The notes under the pieces are model-generated. The model saw only the letters and a program-made list of their open reading frames with translations. It was not told where the DNA came from and ran no database searches. This document shows, one piece after another, positions 7,322-15,829 of a stretch of DNA of 64,000 nucleotides. The stretch comes from Flavobacterium panici (GTDB lineage: Bacteria; Bacteroidota; Bacteroidia; Flavobacteriales; Flavobacteriaceae), in contig NZ_CAIJDE010000043.1 of the NCBI RefSeq assembly GCF_903819335.1, positions 224,556-288,555 on the forward strand, given 5' to 3'. The position numbers and the translations under genes are program-made. Each line of letters starts with the position of its first letter. Position 1 is the first letter of the stretch.

Positions 7322-9748
7322 TTAGAATTTGTATGTTACGCCAAATCTGAAGTTTCTTGGTTGTTCTGTCTGCCAATAGTAAGCATTAATATTAGTTGAA
7401 GCATAATAAGAACCACTGTACAGATATTTATCTAAAATATTAAATACATTCGCTGTAAATTTCATTTTTCCAATCTCATAAGATAAACCACCATCAAGTT
7501 TAAAATATTCTGGAAGTCTTTCGAGTCCGGCAGCCCAAGTATCTGTTTGTCTTCCTGCAAGGTATGTACCTCCAATAGACGCTCCAAATCCTTTTAACTT
7601 ACCATTTACAAGAGTATAATTTAGCCATGCATTTGCAACATGTTTAGAGAAACCCGGTACAGTAGAACCTTGTATAATACTTGGAACATTAGAATCTGTA
7701 ACTATAGATTCTGTAAAAGCATAATTTGCAATTAAATTAAGACCGTCAAAGATTTTTCCTCTAAGATCAACTTCTATACCTTGTGCTCTTTTTTCTCCTA
7801 ATACAACTTTAAATACATCATTAGGTCCATTAGCAGGATCAGAAGTCAATTCGTTTTCTTTCAAAATTCTATAAGCAGCAACTGTAGTACTCCATGATCC
7901 GTCAAACCAATCTTTCTTAATTCCAAACTCGATATTATTTCCAGTAAGAGGTTTAATTGGATCTCCATTTTGAATAATTCCTGATTGAGGCGTAAAAGCC
8001 TGATCGTACAATCCGTAAACCGATGTACTTGGCGTTATAGAATAACTAATACCAACACGAGGTGTAATGTGAGTATCTTCTTGAACATCGCCCCAGTTTG
8101 CCTGATTAATCCATGTATATCTTGCCGCAAGAGTCAATCTCAATTTATTTTCAAAGAAACCTAATTCATCCTGAATGTAAGCAGCTGTATATTTTGAAAT
8201 CATACCGCCAAAAGATCTCTCCTTAAGCGGCGTATCACGATTAAAAACAGGCAGTCCGTTTGCCGGCATTCCATAATTTGGTGCAAAAATATTAAACGGA
8301 TTATCAAAAGTATCTAAATCATGTGATTGGTAAAAATCTGCATAGTATTCTTTATTTCCTGCATCTATTCCTCCTAATACTTTATGAGAAACAGGTCCTG
8401 TATTGAATTTACCATTAACAAAAATCTGTCCTAAAAACATGTCGCTTTCCGCATCCCAAATACCAACATTTCGTATAATTTCACCATACCCAAGAGTTCC
8501 GTCAGGTATCTCATCATAATCTAAATCCACTGGTCCGGGCCCCACGCCTGTTGGCCATGAGCTGTATCCTTTTTGCAGATATTTAAAATATGATGTTTGT
8601 GCAGTAAGTTTCCAGTTGTCATCAAATTTATGTTCAAATGTAAAATATCCGCTGTGATCGTTCATTTTTGTATCTGGCAGACCCGGCTGTGTCATAGTAA
8701 AATTTCTTGGCAAAGTTGCGTATCCTCCAGCGTCAGCTCCAAAAATATAATAAGAACCAACCTCAGTCATATTAGCCATTTGGTAGTTGTACTCTAAAGT
8801 AACTTTTGTTTTATCATCAATTTGATACGAAAGTACCGGAGCAATTACATAACGATCATTGTGTTCAAACGGTCTGTGAGAACCTTTCTTTTGAAAAGCA
8901 CCATTAAAACGGTATAAAAACTTCCCTTCTTTATCAAATTTTCCATCAAGATCAATACTTGCTCTGTAAAAATCAAAACTTCCAGCCATAACAGTAGCTT
9001 CTCCTTTGGTAATTCCAGTTGGCTTTTTAGTCACAACATTATAAAGTCCGCTTGGATCACCACTCGAAAGCATAAATCCTGCTGGTCCTTTCACAAATTC
9101 GATATGATCCACAAAACTCATATCTTCTGTCAATGGTCCCCAAAAAGAAGTAACTACATTAAATCCGTTACGGAAAGCCTGTATTTGTGAACCACGCATT
9201 GTAATATTCGTATACATATCTCCCCAGTGTTCTAAGCGCACAGCACCACTCACGTTACGGATCACTCCATCACTCATACTGATAATCTGCTGGTCTTTTA
9301 AAGTTTGTCCGCTTACGATTTGAATATTCTGTGGGATTTCAAGTACCGGAGTCTGAAGACGTAATGATAATGAAGGTTTGTCTTGTTTGTATTTATTTTT
9401 TGTAATGACAACTTCATCAAGATCTTCCTGACTTTCAGAAAGTGTAAAGTTTTTGGTAGTAGTTTGTTTTGCCGTTACTACGATTGTGTTTTCAACGGCA
9501 TGAATTCCAACTGCACGAACACTAATAGTGTAAGAACCCGGTTTAACATTTTTAATTTCATATTGACCGTTGTCATTTGTAACTGCAGAATATCTTGTTC
9601 CTTTTAGAACTATTGAAACACCCGGCACTGGTTCGTTACCGCTTAAAGAAATCTTTCCGTTTACTTTTCCTAATTCCTGACTCATTGCATTTAGTGAAGT
9701 CAAAAGAACCATCAAAAAACAAACTTTCTTAATGATATTTATACTCAT
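7322..9748 (-). CDS. TonB-dependent siderophore receptor with carboxypeptidase-regulatory-like N-terminal domain
   Basis: 808-residue outer-membrane receptor. A signal peptide covers about residues 1-23 (cleavage near AMSQ). A CarboxypepD_reg-like beta domain spans about 26-110 (VNGKISLSGNEPVPGVSIVL... NDNGQYEIKNVKPGSY). The plug follows at about 130-245 (IPQNIQIVSGQTLKDQQIIS, IEFVKGPAGFMLSSGDPSGL), then a 22-strand barrel ending in the aromatic C terminus FRFGVTYKF. The plug is of the ferric-siderophore receptor type. The CarboxypepD_reg extension is typical of Bacteroidota and is not itself substrate-specific. A consensus promoter lies directly upstream and a strong terminator follows, so the gene is probably a single transcription unit. 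No Fur box could be confirmed by eye. Confidence 0.92.
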   Translation of the reverse strand: MSINIIKKVCFLMVLLTSLNAMSQELGKVNGKISLSGNEPVPGVSIVLKGTRYSAVTNDNGQYEIKNVKPGSYTISVRAVGIHAVENTIVVTAKQTTTKNFTLSESQEDLDEVVITKNKYKQDKPSLSLRLQTPVLEIPQNIQIVSGQTLKDQQIISMSDGVIRNVSGAVRLEHWGDMYTNITMRGSQIQAFRNGFNVVTSFWGPLTEDMSFVDHIEFVKGPAGFMLSSGDPSGLYNVVTKKPTGITKGEATVMAGSFDFYRASIDLDGKFDKEGKFLYRFNGAFQKKGSHRPFEHNDRYVIAPVLSYQIDDKTKVTLEYNYQMANMTEVGSYYIFGADAGGYATLPRNFTMTQPGLPDTKMNDHSGYFTFEHKFDDNWKLTAQTSYFKYLQKGYSSWPTGVGPGPVDLDYDEIPDGTLGYGEIIRNVGIWDAESDMFLGQIFVNGKFNTGPVSHKVLGGIDAGNKEYYADFYQSHDLDTFDNPFNIFAPNYGMPANGLPVFNRDTPLKERSFGGMISKYTAAYIQDELGFFENKLRLTLAARYTWINQANWGDVQEDTHITPRVGISYSITPSTSVYGLYDQAFTPQSGIIQNGDPIKPLTGNNIEFGIKKDWFDGSWSTTVAAYRILKENELTSDPANGPNDVFKVVLGEKRAQGIEVDLRGKIFDGLNLIANYAFTESIVTDSNVPSIIQGSTVPGFSKHVANAWLNYTLVNGKLKGFGASIGGTYLAGRQTDTWAAGLERLPEYFKLDGGLSYEIGKMKFTANVFNILDKYLYSGSYYASTNINAYYWQTEQPRNFRFGVTYKF

Positions 9749-9775
9749 TTTAGTACTATTTTAAGTTTTGTTTGG

Positions 9776-9807
9776 CAAAAGTAAACGGTAATGCCGGGTT
9801 TTCCAAA
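9776..9807 (-). promoter_or_regulatory. Bacteroidota-type promoter of the TonB receptor
   Basis: On the minus strand TTTG (9804-9807) is followed after 20 bp by TACTTTTG (9776-9783). This fits the flavobacterial TTTG-N19/20-TAnnTTTG consensus. The predicted start is about 20 nt before the ATG. Confidence 0.6.
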
Positions 9808-9965
9808 TTATTTTTAATTATTCTAAATAAATATAAAATATTAAGATCATTTAGTGATATTTTTACACTTATAACTTTATAAACTTCAGGAGAAAGCAAA
9901 TAATTGAGGAAGTATACTTATCTTTAATCCGCAAAATAAATTTCCACAACAAAAAACATAAATCA

Positions 9966-11246
9966 ATGAATACCACAAAAACAGTTAGAAAAGTTGCTAT
10001 TGTAGGTTATAATCGAATTCCGTTTGCGAGAGCCAATACCGCTTACGCAAATGTTGGAAATCAGGAAATGATGACCGCAGCCTTAAACGGGCTTATTGAT
10101 AAATATAATTTAAAGGGACAACTGTTAGGCGAAGTTGCCGGAGGTGCCGTAATAAAACATTCTTATGACATGAATATGATTAGAGAATGTGTTATGAAAA
10201 CCGCTCTCGATCCCGCTACCCCAGCCTGCGATTTGCAGCAAGCCTGCGATACCGGAATTGAAAGTGCAGTTTATATTGCCAATAAAATTGCGCTTGGACA
10301 AATAGAATCTGGAATTGCCGGAGGAGTCGATTCTATTAGTGATATGCCAATTGCCGTAAGTGAAAATTTGAGAAAAACGCTGCTTAAAGCCAGACAGGCA
10401 AAATCATTGGGTGAAAAGATTAAAGCATTTTTAAAATTACGTCCAAAAGATTTTTCTCCGTTAGTTCCAAGAAATGAAGAAACACAAACCGGACTTTCGA
10501 TGGGCGGACATACGGAGATTACGGCAAAATATTATAAAATTTCAAGAGAAGATCAGGACAATCTGGCGCTTAAAAGCCATTTGAATATGGCTAAAGCATA
10601 TGACGAAGGTTTTTTTGCTGATATGATTACGCCTTTTAACGGACTTGACAGAGATAATAACCTGAGAAAAGACAGCAGTATAGAAAAACTGGCTAAACTA
10701 AATCCTGCTTTTGATAAAGCAAACGGAACTTTAACTGCAGGAAATTCAACTCCTTTAACTGACGGTGCATCCTGCATACTTTTAGCCAGCGAAGAATGGG
10801 CAAACGAACGCGGATTACCAATCCTGGCTTATATTACATTTGCCGAAATTGCGGCGATTGAATATGTCAAAAATCAGCAGAATCTTTTATTGGCACCTTT
10901 ATTTGCTGCCAGCAGAATGCTTGAAAAAGCGGAATTAAATTTACAGGATTTTGATTATTATGAAATTCACGAAGCTTTTGCCGCTCAGGTTTTGGCAACT
11001 TTGAAAATTTGGGAAAGCCCGGAATTGAGTGCCGAATTAGGCTTGAAGAAAACACTTGGTGCAATTGACAGGGAAAAACTAAATGTAAAAGGAAGCAGTC
11101 TTGCAGCCGCGCATCCTTTTGCCGCAACCGGAGGAAGAATAATTGGCGTTATGGCAAAATTATTAAATGAAAAAGGTTCAGGAAGAGGGTTTGTTTCTAT
11201 CTGCGCCGCAGGAGGACAAGGCGTTACGATGATTATTGAAAAATAA
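9966..11246 (+). CDS. acetyl-CoA C-acyltransferase (thiolase)
   Basis: 426-residue thiolase catalysing thiolytic cleavage or condensation of 3-ketoacyl-CoA. The nucleophilic Cys is in LQQACDTGIES (about Cys94). The catalytic His lies in YYEIHEAFAAQ (about 335-345), a further GSSLAAAHPFAATGGR motif at about 375-390, and the second catalytic Cys in SICAAGGQG near the C terminus. The length and insertion pattern resemble FadI-like trifunctional-partner thiolases more than short biosynthetic ones. No FadJ/FadB partner is adjacent, so its pathway (fatty-acid degradation versus another acyl-CoA route) is not fixed by context. It is divergent from the TonB receptor and convergent with azoR. Confidence 0.9.
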   Translation: MNTTKTVRKVAIVGYNRIPFARANTAYANVGNQEMMTAALNGLIDKYNLKGQLLGEVAGGAVIKHSYDMNMIRECVMKTALDPATPACDLQQACDTGIESAVYIANKIALGQIESGIAGGVDSISDMPIAVSENLRKTLLKARQAKSLGEKIKAFLKLRPKDFSPLVPRNEETQTGLSMGGHTEITAKYYKISREDQDNLALKSHLNMAKAYDEGFFADMITPFNGLDRDNNLRKDSSIEKLAKLNPAFDKANGTLTAGNSTPLTDGASCILLASEEWANERGLPILAYITFAEIAAIEYVKNQQNLLLAPLFAASRMLEKAELNLQDFDYYEIHEAFAAQVLATLKIWESPELSAELGLKKTLGAIDREKLNVKGSSLAAAHPFAATGGRIIGVMAKLLNEKGSGRGFVSICAAGGQGVTMIIEK

Positions 11247-11250
11247 TAAA

Positions 11251-11481
11251 ATTTATAAATCTGCTGAATCTGCGAGAGTATTTTTTTTGCACGCAGATTT
11301 GGCAGATTTGGCAGATTTTTTAATTTCTCTCTTTTTTAAAAAGCAAATTCTGCAACAGAAGATAAGGTTTTAATTTCATTTATAAATCCGTTGAATCTGC
11401 TGAATCTGCGGGAGTATTTTTTTTTGCACGCAGATTTGGCAGATTTAGCAGATTTCTTATTTTATTTTCTTTTCTTTTTTA
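11251..11481. repeat. tandem duplication containing a relic of the azoR 3' end
   Basis: The spacer between the convergent thiolase and azoR genes holds two copies of a hairpin (AATCTGCTGAATCTGCG... GCACGCAGATTTGGCAGATT). Each is followed by the last codons of azoR. The real tail encodes SSVEEFAF-stop; the copy at about 11338-11371 encodes SSVAEFAF-stop on the minus strand but has no gene body. The offset between the azoR tails is 143 bp. The hairpins probably act as a bidirectional terminator. Confidence 0.8.
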
Positions 11482-12087
11482 AAAAGCAAATTCTTCAACA
11501 GAAGATAAAGCTTTTGGTAAAGCATTTTCTGCAAAATCAGGAATTGCAGTTCCTTCCACACGGAAAGTTGTAACATCAGTCATTCCTAAAAAGCCTAATA
11601 CAGTTCTAAGATATGATTCCGAGAAATCGTAACTTTTGTATGGCCCTTCAGAAAATATAGCTCCGGAAGCGATTGACAAGTATACTTTTTTATCGGTAAC
11701 TAATCCTTTTGCTCCTTCCGGACTATAGCTAAAAGTTTTTCCTGCTCTTGCAACCTGATCGATCCATCCTTTTAAAACTGCCGGAATTCCGAAGTTGTAT
11801 AAAGGCACACCAATCACGATTATATCCGATTCTAATAACGTTTTTATTGCTGCATCAGAATATTTCAATGCGTCTGTTTGTTCTGGCGTATGAGCTTCTG
11901 CAGGTGTATAAACCGCATTAATATGCGAACCTGTTAAATAAGGTAAAGGTGTTTGAGTAAGATCTAGTGTTTGTACTTCCGTTTCTGTTTGTGCTGCTAG
12001 TTTTTCGATAATAGCATTTGATAATTGATTACTAAACGAAGTGTCTCCGTTTGTACTGGTAATTATGCGTAGAATTTTTTGGCTCAT
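11479..12087 (-). CDS. azoR: FMN-dependent NADH:quinone oxidoreductase / azoreductase
   Basis: 202-residue flavodoxin-fold enzyme that reduces quinones and azo compounds by two electrons using NADH. Visible family features are the N-terminal strand ILRIITSTNGDTSFSNQLS (phosphate loop), VIGVPLYNFGIPAVLKGWID at about 96-115 and the KTFSYSPEGAKGLVTDKKVYL block. It is cytosolic, and the length matches AzoR. It is divergent from an HxlR regulator whose likely operators lie between the two genes. That arrangement recalls the YodB-AzoR1 quinone-stress pair of Bacillus subtilis. A TAAGTTTG -7 box (12113-12120, minus strand) precedes the start. A duplicate of the gene's last ~12 codons lies downstream. 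Confidence 0.92.
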   Translation of the reverse strand: MSQKILRIITSTNGDTSFSNQLSNAIIEKLAAQTETEVQTLDLTQTPLPYLTGSHINAVYTPAEAHTPEQTDALKYSDAAIKTLLESDIIVIGVPLYNFGIPAVLKGWIDQVARAGKTFSYSPEGAKGLVTDKKVYLSIASGAIFSEGPYKSYDFSESYLRTVLGFLGMTDVTTFRVEGTAIPDFAENALPKALSSVEEFAF

Positions 12088-12098
12088 GATTTAAATTA

Positions 12099-12130
12099 TT
12101 TGTTTTACGATACAAACTTATCTACATTTG
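12099..12130 (+). promoter_or_regulatory. predicted hxlR promoter overlapping the azoR -7 box
   Basis: TTTG (12099-12102), 20 bp, then TACATTTG (12123-12130) gives a full match to the Bacteroidota promoter pattern toward hxlR. On the opposite strand TAAGTTTG at 12113-12120 would serve azoR, so the two divergent promoters interlock. Confidence 0.55.
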
Positions 12131-12145
12131 CTATCTCTTTTATAG

Positions 12146-12183
12146 TACTATCCCCGAGGATAGCGCTACCCTTGAGGATAGTA
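12146..12183. promoter_or_regulatory. double palindromic operator, probable HxlR binding sites
   Basis: Two adjacent palindromes, CTATCC-N4-GGATAG (12148-12163) and CTACCC-N4-GGATAG (12166-12181), are separated by 2 bp and flanked by TA. They lie just upstream of the hxlR start codon and upstream of the azoR promoter. The GC-rich core stands out in AT-rich DNA. Operators in the intergenic region of a divergent regulator/target pair are the usual arrangement for this family. Confidence 0.75.
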
Positions 12184-12194
12184 ATGTGATATAT

Positions 12195-12584
12195 ATGGAA
12201 GCAGAAGTAAAAACAGCAGTAAGAACATTCAAAAAAGAAGATAAAGATTGCAAACCACAAGAATGCATGGCGGCATTATTGCCTGTAAGAGACGCTTTAG
12301 AAGTTTTAAGCGGAAGATGGAAACTACCCATTTTAATTGCTTTGTCTGACAGACCAAAACGTTTTAAAGAAATCTCAAAAGACATCAACGGAATTACGGA
12401 CAAAATGCTTTCGAAAGAATTAAAAGATCTCGAAATCAATAAACTTGTTACTAGAACTGTTTACGATACTTTTCCGCCAACGGTCGAATATTCACGCACC
12501 CAGCACAGTCAATCTTTAGGAGATGTTATCATGGCCCTAAAAGACTGGGGAACTTTACACCGAAAAGAAATTATCGGAAAATAA
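12195..12584 (+). CDS. HxlR/DUF24-type winged-helix regulator
   Basis: A 129-residue HxlR family regulator from the ATG at 12195; an upstream in-frame GTG at 12186 is less likely. The winged helix is recognisable in LEVLSGRWKLPILIALSDRP, RFKEISKDINGITDKMLSKE and the wing VEYSRTQHSQSLGDVI. Two cysteines in the N-terminal arm (DKDCKPQEC) are placed where thiol-sensing members such as YodB and HypR carry redox cysteines. This suggests control by electrophile or quinone stress, which is an inference. It is divergent from azoR and probably regulates both genes through the double palindrome. Confidence 0.88.
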   Translation: MEAEVKTAVRTFKKEDKDCKPQECMAALLPVRDALEVLSGRWKLPILIALSDRPKRFKEISKDINGITDKMLSKELKDLEINKLVTRTVYDTFPPTVEYSRTQHSQSLGDVIMALKDWGTLHRKEIIGK

Positions 12585-12593
12585 AAGTTTTTT

Positions 12594-12712
12594 TGCCACA
12601 GATTAAAAGGATTAAAATGATTTTAAAATCTACTTAACCTGATCCCGATAATTATAAGGATTGTGTAAAAAAAACTTTGTGCCTTAGTGCCTTTGTGGCA
12701 TTATCACTAAAT
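12594..12712. repeat. degenerate intergenic repeat (CCACAGATT family)
   Basis: TTTGCCACAGATTAAAAGGATTAAAA at the left and GTGCCTTAGTGCCTTTGTGGCA at the right form a loose inverted repeat with several partial modules between them. The same modules recur elsewhere in the window, for example at 45771-45923 and 35690-35722. Confidence 0.5.
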
Positions 12713-12802
12713 CGATATCGTAAAGAAATTTTAGTAAACTAAATAATTATACAGAAAAAGTTTAAATTTGATTACCCAAATCACTAAAAATTCTGAATAA
12801 TT

Positions 12803-15715
12803 ATGAGAAAAAATCTACAATTTAACATTAAAAATAAATTGCTTAGTCATCTAATAATAGCTTTTGCTTTATTGATTTCTTCACAATCCTATTCGCAATA
12901 CATCACGCAAAACCTTGCTCCTACTGCGGTTATCAAAGAAGGACTTTCGCTGGAACAATCTTCTGACGGAAGAATTTTTATAGCAGAACGCGGCGGGATT
13001 GTTAAAGTGTTTCAAAACAATACGGTTACAAATGTATTTACCGTTCCTACCGTAACAGATAACGAACAAGGGTTACTTGGATTAACGCTGCATCCTAACT
13101 TTGCAACAAACGGTTACATTTATGTTTTTTATTCTATACAACCAGCAGGAGAAAAAGTCAGACATAAAATTGAAAGAATCAAAATTGACAATGCTAACCA
13201 AGTAGTAAGCAGACAGGAAATTTTACTTTTAGAACCTATTGGTAACGGATTTCATAATGGCGGAGATTTAAAATTCTTCCATGGATTTTTGTATGTAACC
13301 GTTGGAGACAGTCAGCAAAACACTAATTCTCAGGATTTAGACACTTATAAAGGAAAAATTCTTCGTATTACAGAAGACGGACTTCCTGCACCGGGAAATC
13401 CATTTTACGGAAGCGGTTCTGTACAAAGGCAAAGCATCTGGGTTTACGGATTTAGAAATCCGTGGAGACTGGTTCCCAATGCTGTTGCCGATAAATTATT
13501 TGTACTGGATGTTGGAACTTCATGGGAAGAAATTAATGAAATCAGCAATCCAACAATTCGCAATTATGCCTGGGGACATCCGCAGGGAGGCGACGGAATG
13601 CAAACCGAAACTGATTTATTTACAAATCCGATATTTACCTACGCAACGGGAAGTATTGGAAATGCTTTAACAAATGGAGTTTTGTATAATCCAACAATCT
13701 CCCGTTATCCTAATTTGCAAGGGAAATTCATTATCAAAGATTTTGTCCGAAATGCAATTCGCTGGTTTGATCCTAATGTTGCGAATCCCGTTTCTACAGA
13801 ATTTTATTCGGCACCACAATTTCAGGTATTGGGTATGATGTTAGGAAATGATGGTTTCATTTATTACTGTGAATACGGAAATAATGGTTCATTAATTAAA
13901 TTAGACTATATAGCAACCGCTGCACCAACAATTGTAAATCATCCGGTTTCTCAAACTATAATGGAAACAGATCCGGTAACTTTTACAGTTTCGGCAAGCG
14001 GAACAGGTTTAACCTATCAATGGCAGTTTAATAATGTCGATATTAACGGAGCAACCGGAGCAAGTTATACAATTCCTAATGTAACAAATGCAAATGCAGG
14101 CGATTACAAAGTTATTGTAACTAATACAGCAGGAAATGTAACCAGTAATCCGGCAACATTAACGGTAAAACCTTTTAGTAATAAACCAACGGTAACGATT
14201 GTTTCTCCGCTTCCATCACTAAAATGGAATGCCGAAGATGTAGTTCATTTTGAAGCCACTGCAACAGATGTTGAAGACGGAACTTTACCTGCAAGTGCAT
14301 TTTCATGGAGTATTGATCTTTTTCACGAAGATATTCCGGGAGCCGGACACTCGCATCCTGGTGCAAGTCCGCAAGGTGTAAAATCTGGGGATTTCACCGC
14401 TTCAAATCAAGGAGAAAAAACACCAAATGTGTGGTACAGATTTACGGTAAAAGTAACCGACAGCGATGGTTTAACTGCTACTACTTTTGTTGATATTAAA
14501 CCTAATTTAGTTGATGTTACTGCGACAAGTTCGCCGGTTCCGCTTAATTTAGAATTCAATCAAAAACCAGTTACGGCACCTTCTACAAAACAAGTTGTGG
14601 CAAATGCAGCGGTACAAACTTTAAATGCACCAACGCCTCAGTATATTGAAAATACGCGTTACGATTTTGACCATTGGAGTCAGGGCGGAGCTGCAAATCA
14701 AACTTTTACGGCGCCAGCAACAGGAACAATTACTTATACAGCATTTTATACAGCTACTGTACTTCAAAATGCACCATATCAGGGCTTAGTTGCTCAGATT
14801 CCGGGAATTATTGAAGCAGAAAATTATGATGTTGGTCCGGGTGCTTTTCTGGATAAAAACGGCGGCGGAGATAATGTATACAGAGCTGGCGACGGCGTAG
14901 GAACTGAAGCGTGTAACGAAGGCGGATATAATCTTGCGTATGTAGCAAAAGACGAATGGCTGAAATATTCTGCAAGAGTAAGTACCAGCGGAAATTATAC
15001 CATCAATTTAAGAATTTCAACGCCTTACCTTAACCGAAAATTACATCTTGAAGTAGACGGTGTAAACGTTACCGGAATTTTAAATATCCCAAATACGGGA
15101 GGTTTCCAGGCATGGCAGACTGTTGCCGTTCCTAATATTCCTTTAACGCAGGGTAATCATGTCATTACTTTATATTTTGATGAAAATGACATTAACGTAA
15201 ACAAAATGGATTTTGTATTGTCTGGAATTACCAGCCCAGTTGCCGATTATGAGTTTACACCACAAATGGGATGCGAAAATGAGCCTGTTACTTTTACATC
15301 CGTTTCTATTGGTACAATTGATAACTATTTATGGAATTTTGGTGCTGACGCTCAGCCTGCAACAGCAACCGGAGCTGGCCCTCATACTGTAACTTATTCT
15401 ACAGAAGGAGATAAAGAAGTTTCACTTACCGTAAGCAATTCAGAAGGAAGCAACACGAAAACAGTTACATATATGGTTCACGACTGCCACCTTGGAGTTG
15501 AAAATCCAAATGCAGAACCAAATGCAATTGTAGTTTATCCAAATCCATCAAAAGGAATATTCCATTTATCAAAAGAACTGGAATGGACTGTATTTTCTGC
15601 AACAGGAAGTAAAATTAAACAAGGAAAAGGAAATGTAATTTCAATTTCTGAACAAGCAACTGGAATTTATTTTATAAAAACTAATGCTTCCAGTAAAGCA
15701 ATCCCAGTAAGTTAA
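12803..15715 (+). CDS. secreted PQQ-type glucose/sorbosone dehydrogenase with Ig, CBM6, PKD and T9SS sorting domains
   Basis: 970-residue modular secreted protein. Order: signal peptide (about 1-32, ending SQSYSQ); six-bladed glucose/sorbosone dehydrogenase propeller (about 38-370, with HPNFATNGYIYVFYS, GFHNGGDLKF, VYGFRNPWR); an Ig-like domain (about 375-455, TYQWQFNNVDINGATG); a further beta region (about 460-660); a family-6 carbohydrate-binding-like module (about 665-790, IEAENYDVG...EWLKYSARV); a PKD domain (about 795-880); and a type IX secretion C-terminal domain (about 900-970, VVYPNPSKGIFHLSKE). It is probably exported through T9SS and acts on polysaccharide-derived sugars at the cell surface. 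The C terminus (SSKAIPVS) lacks the usual basic ending of such domains. TAAATTTG at 12763-12770 is a possible -7 box. Confidence 0.87.
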   Translation: MRKNLQFNIKNKLLSHLIIAFALLISSQSYSQYITQNLAPTAVIKEGLSLEQSSDGRIFIAERGGIVKVFQNNTVTNVFTVPTVTDNEQGLLGLTLHPNFATNGYIYVFYSIQPAGEKVRHKIERIKIDNANQVVSRQEILLLEPIGNGFHNGGDLKFFHGFLYVTVGDSQQNTNSQDLDTYKGKILRITEDGLPAPGNPFYGSGSVQRQSIWVYGFRNPWRLVPNAVADKLFVLDVGTSWEEINEISNPTIRNYAWGHPQGGDGMQTETDLFTNPIFTYATGSIGNALTNGVLYNPTISRYPNLQGKFIIKDFVRNAIRWFDPNVANPVSTEFYSAPQFQVLGMMLGNDGFIYYCEYGNNGSLIKLDYIATAAPTIVNHPVSQTIMETDPVTFTVSASGTGLTYQWQFNNVDINGATGASYTIPNVTNANAGDYKVIVTNTAGNVTSNPATLTVKPFSNKPTVTIVSPLPSLKWNAEDVVHFEATATDVEDGTLPASAFSWSIDLFHEDIPGAGHSHPGASPQGVKSGDFTASNQGEKTPNVWYRFTVKVTDSDGLTATTFVDIKPNLVDVTATSSPVPLNLEFNQKPVTAPSTKQVVANAAVQTLNAPTPQYIENTRYDFDHWSQGGAANQTFTAPATGTITYTAFYTATVLQNAPYQGLVAQIPGIIEAENYDVGPGAFLDKNGGGDNVYRAGDGVGTEACNEGGYNLAYVAKDEWLKYSARVSTSGNYTINLRISTPYLNRKLHLEVDGVNVTGILNIPNTGGFQAWQTVAVPNIPLTQGNHVITLYFDENDINVNKMDFVLSGITSPVADYEFTPQMGCENEPVTFTSVSIGTIDNYLWNFGADAQPATATGAGPHTVTYSTEGDKEVSLTVSNSEGSNTKTVTYMVHDCHLGVENPNAEPNAIVVYPNPSKGIFHLSKELEWTVFSATGSKIKQGKGNVISISEQATGIYFIKTNASSKAIPVS

Positions 15716-15759
15716 CAATAATTTTATTTTTTAAGTTTAGAAAATAAGCTAAAATAATA

Positions 15760-15791
15760 AACCCCAATAGATTTTAGGATCTATTGGGGTT
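15760..15791. terminator. bidirectional terminator
   Basis: AACCCCAATAGAT pairs perfectly with ATCTATTGGGGTT, with T runs outside. It sits between the convergent dehydrogenase and S41 peptidase genes. Confidence 0.88.
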
Positions 15792-15829
15792 TTCAATTTA
15801 TTGAGATAAAACTTTGTAGCTTTTAAGGG

